A DNA stretch of 64,000 nucleotides from Opisthorchis felineus (Eukaryota > Platyhelminthes > Trematoda > Opisthorchiida > Opisthorchiidae): NCBI GenBank assembly GCA_004794785.1, contig SJOL01004711.1, positions 61,356 through 125,355 of the forward strand, written 5' to 3'. Both the position numbers and the translations under genes were made by a program. The notes beneath the pieces were generated by a model. It was not told where the DNA came from, made no database searches, and was given only the letters and a program-made list of their open reading frames with translations. How positions within the stretch are numbered: the first letter of the stretch is position 1; the number at the start of each line of letters is the position of its first letter. This document shows positions 62,100 through 64,000 of the stretch, piece by piece.

Positions 62100-62145
62100 G
62101 CGTCGGACAGCTTTTTCGCTCTGAATCAAGCTCATCATAAAAAAA
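62100..62145 (-). ncRNA. Degenerate hammerhead-like motif (HHR-D)
   Basis: The minus strand reads AUGAUGA, GCU, UGAUUCAG, AGC, GAAA, AAGCUGUC. Stem II is GCU/AGC, and the GAAA core and a GUC triplet at 62,108-62,106 are present. Stem III is close to the self-complementary CAGCUG. C3 is replaced by A, and the first stem I pair (C opposite U) does not form, so it should be inactive. The layout is the same as HHR-A with a different stem III sequence. Confidence 0.45.
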
Positions 62146-63635
62146 CTAGGCCAAATATCCACTTGAACGGCTTGCCATTAAACCATGCTTGACCATTCAG
62201 CTTCCATGGTTGTATTTCCTCAATGATGGTCTAAAAAACCGACAACCAAAGAAAGGTCCCGTACCTTGTTTTTTTGCACTGAATAAGCACTACAAAATGG
62301 CATCTCGAGTAGCGCCCCTCTGACAGGAAGGTGTGACCACCTTAGAGGGACCGATACGACAAAATCGTTAATAGCCTTCCGAATAAATGGCATTTTCCTT
62401 GACGTGACCAATTTGCCTGGAGCACTTTATACATTAACGAGGATTGAACTTTGGTCCTCAATGCAAACAGACTTCAAGTTGATGCCTTTTTCAGATATAT
62501 CTTTGTTTTATTTTGATCCTCCATTCGGCTTGCTCAGGATTGTTGAATTTAACATCTTGGTCATATCGGAGAACCATTCTTCGAAAAATCAGATTTTCCA
62601 GTGTTCATACATCCATTTGAGAGTTTGAATAATCACGCCATGCCTATTTCAGACAAAGGATACTCGCATTAACTGAAGCTACATACGACATAGTATTGAT
62701 ACGTGCGTTGGCAGTAGCCTGAGGTTCAAATGAAGGCACAAGATGTGCAGTCTGTAAGTGAAGTCGTACTACTTGTAGAACGCTAGTAGAACAAAATAAC
62801 AAGCAAAAATGTTGAAAATCCATTTCATCACAGGCCAATCGCAAATTCCTCACCTCAAATTATCATCAAAATGCCATCGTGCTGATGTTTTTGACGTAAT
62901 TTGGTTGCCAGTACCTCTTTATGTTAAACAGAACGTCGGCCTAGTTCTTCGACACACCACTGAATAGAGATTCCCTGGAGTTTGCCTGGTTTCAAGTGTA
63001 TATACTCGTAGCTGTGGTGAACGGACGTGCTCAGATCTCATACAGTAGAGATATAACCCCTGACACCTGTCCGTTTTTCGAAAATTTTGTATTGCAGAAT
63101 AATCTTATCAAGTTTTTCAACGTAAAGTAAACGGCGAAGCCGAAAGTGCAAAAATCAAATCGCTATCAAACATAACCAAGCGGAATTAGCTCCGCATATC
63201 CAAGAATTTCAACCGTAACCTAGTTATAATCTATTCCTGTTAGTTTCCAAGAGGTCCACAAATCTCGTTTGCACGGTATTGACCATTAACTGTGACTCAA
63301 ACCAATGGAAAGGACTTTGCTTGCGTTCAACCACTGTGACTCATGCTGCAATTTTTGGGGTTTCCTAAGATTCGTCGTGTCTAGGGACGTTGACGGTGAA
63401 CGTGATGAAATTGCTGGAAAATTTGACATTTGATCACAGAGGATGCTGCCAACAATTCGCTATAAGACAATCAAAACATTCGGATTAGACTACAGTTTTC
63501 CTCCCTCACATTCTGAAAGGGTAAGCTCCAGTGATGCACTAGCCTAGAAAATGTTACCAACAAACTGAATTTATTGCTTTGGCAGAATTTGAAGCCAACT
63601 TCACGATGCGCATCTCCGGTACCAATCATTATTTG
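62146..63635. other. Intergenic stretch, nothing recognised
   Basis: No open frame with motifs, no clear tandem repeat and no RNA gene were seen. Confidence 0.45.
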
Positions 63636-63639
63636 GTAC

Positions 63640-63890
63640 ATGAGAAACCAAAACTTAAGGGGACGCGTTGCAAAATACACTCATTTGCTTCTTTTCAGCG
63701 TGAGACTCAGCTATATACCAGTTGAATCCCCCGTTTATCATAACCTTCAACTGAATGTGTTGCGCAGTTAGATTTGTGTTTCATCTGGTACGATATTCGG
63801 GATGTGGGGCATATTTTCTTGACGGAATACTACTCACAGGATCGCTACAAAATTCCCCACTACGGGGTTTACCCTTCTTGAAGCTTACCG
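63640..63890 (-). repeat. HHR-A repeat, copy 5, degenerate hammerhead
   Basis: The + strand gives ACGCGTTGCAAAATACACTC, GCGTGAGACTCAGC, CAACTGAATGTGTTGCGCAG, TTTCATCTGGTACGATATTC, TTTTCTTGACGGAATACTAC, then the ribozyme region. There GAAACCGGTC is changed to TAAACCCCGTAG and CTGATGAG to a GGTAAGCTT-type sequence. This copy has the longest 5' flank shared with the 59.2 kb tandem. Confidence 0.65.
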
Positions 63891-63939
63891 CTTATGTCCA
63901 AGTCCTCAATTTCTAAGTGTTCTTTAAGAAAATAAAACG

Positions 63940-64000
63940 CGTTATCTGGAGTGTTGTATCAGCTGAAACATGAAACAGCTGTTTGTGCAGCACATTCAGT
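63940..64000 (+). repeat. HHR-A repeat, copy 6, partial, cut by the window end
   Basis: GTTGTATCAGCTGAAACATG, AAACAGCTG and GTGCAGCACATTCAGT match the minus strand of the 37.62-37.68 kb copy (GTCGTACCAATTGAAACATG, then GTGCAGCACATTCAGTT). It lies in the opposite direction to copy 5, about 50-200 bp away. Confidence 0.6.

Noticed and set aside
1..64000. CRISPR arrays, bacterial operons, rRNA genes, complete tRNA genes and intact DNA transposons.
   Set aside because: None was seen. The tRNA-like segments do not fold into full cloverleaves by eye and recur as SINE heads.

Overview
The window looks like nuclear DNA of a digenean flatworm (fluke). The evidence is large introns with GT/AG borders, mid-40s percent GC by eye (well above schistosomes), and decayed RTE-type and Penelope-like retroelements, a tRNA-related SINE and hammerhead-bearing repeats of the kind found in liver and lung fluke genomes. 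Nothing prokaryotic is visible. Species cannot be assigned from the sequence alone.

One host gene dominates. It runs on the + strand from about 6.2 kb to 55.4 kb and encodes a pentameric ligand-gated ion channel (pLGIC) subunit. I could build ten coding exons whose splice phases all agree: eight of nine introns are phase 0 and one is phase 1. The model gives 1,025 codons: a roughly 605-residue low-complexity N-terminal region (exons 1-2), an extracellular beta-sandwich (exons 3-6), M1-M2-M3 (exons 6-8), a variable loop (exons 8-9), M4 (exon 9) and a basic C-terminal tail (exon 10). Both cysteines that define the Cys-loop are replaced although the FPxD core is kept, and no signal peptide is visible at the modelled N-terminus.

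Layout: 1-1.17 kb, 3' end of a broken RTE-like retrotransposon (+). 1.2-6.2 kb, upstream DNA with a SINE, a TA microsatellite and a 100-bp inverted repeat. 6.2-55.4 kb, the channel gene, whose introns (91 bp to 11.2 kb) hold three RTE-like fragments and one Penelope-like fragment, all antisense to the gene, plus SINEs and hammerhead-bearing repeats. 55.4-64 kb, intergenic DNA with a tandem and an inverted arrangement of the hammerhead repeat.

The least expected content is the hammerhead material. A repeat family (called HHR-A here) occurs at about 9.6, 30.7, 37.5, 59.2, 63.6 and 63.9 kb. The copy at 37,739-37,778 (minus strand) keeps the complete CUGANGA/GAAA core, a 3-bp stem II, a self-complementary ACCGGU stem III and a GUC cleavage triplet. 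Three other hammerhead-like motifs of different sequence are near 4.9/20.7 kb, 47.87 kb (beside the Penelope-like fragment) and 62.1 kb.
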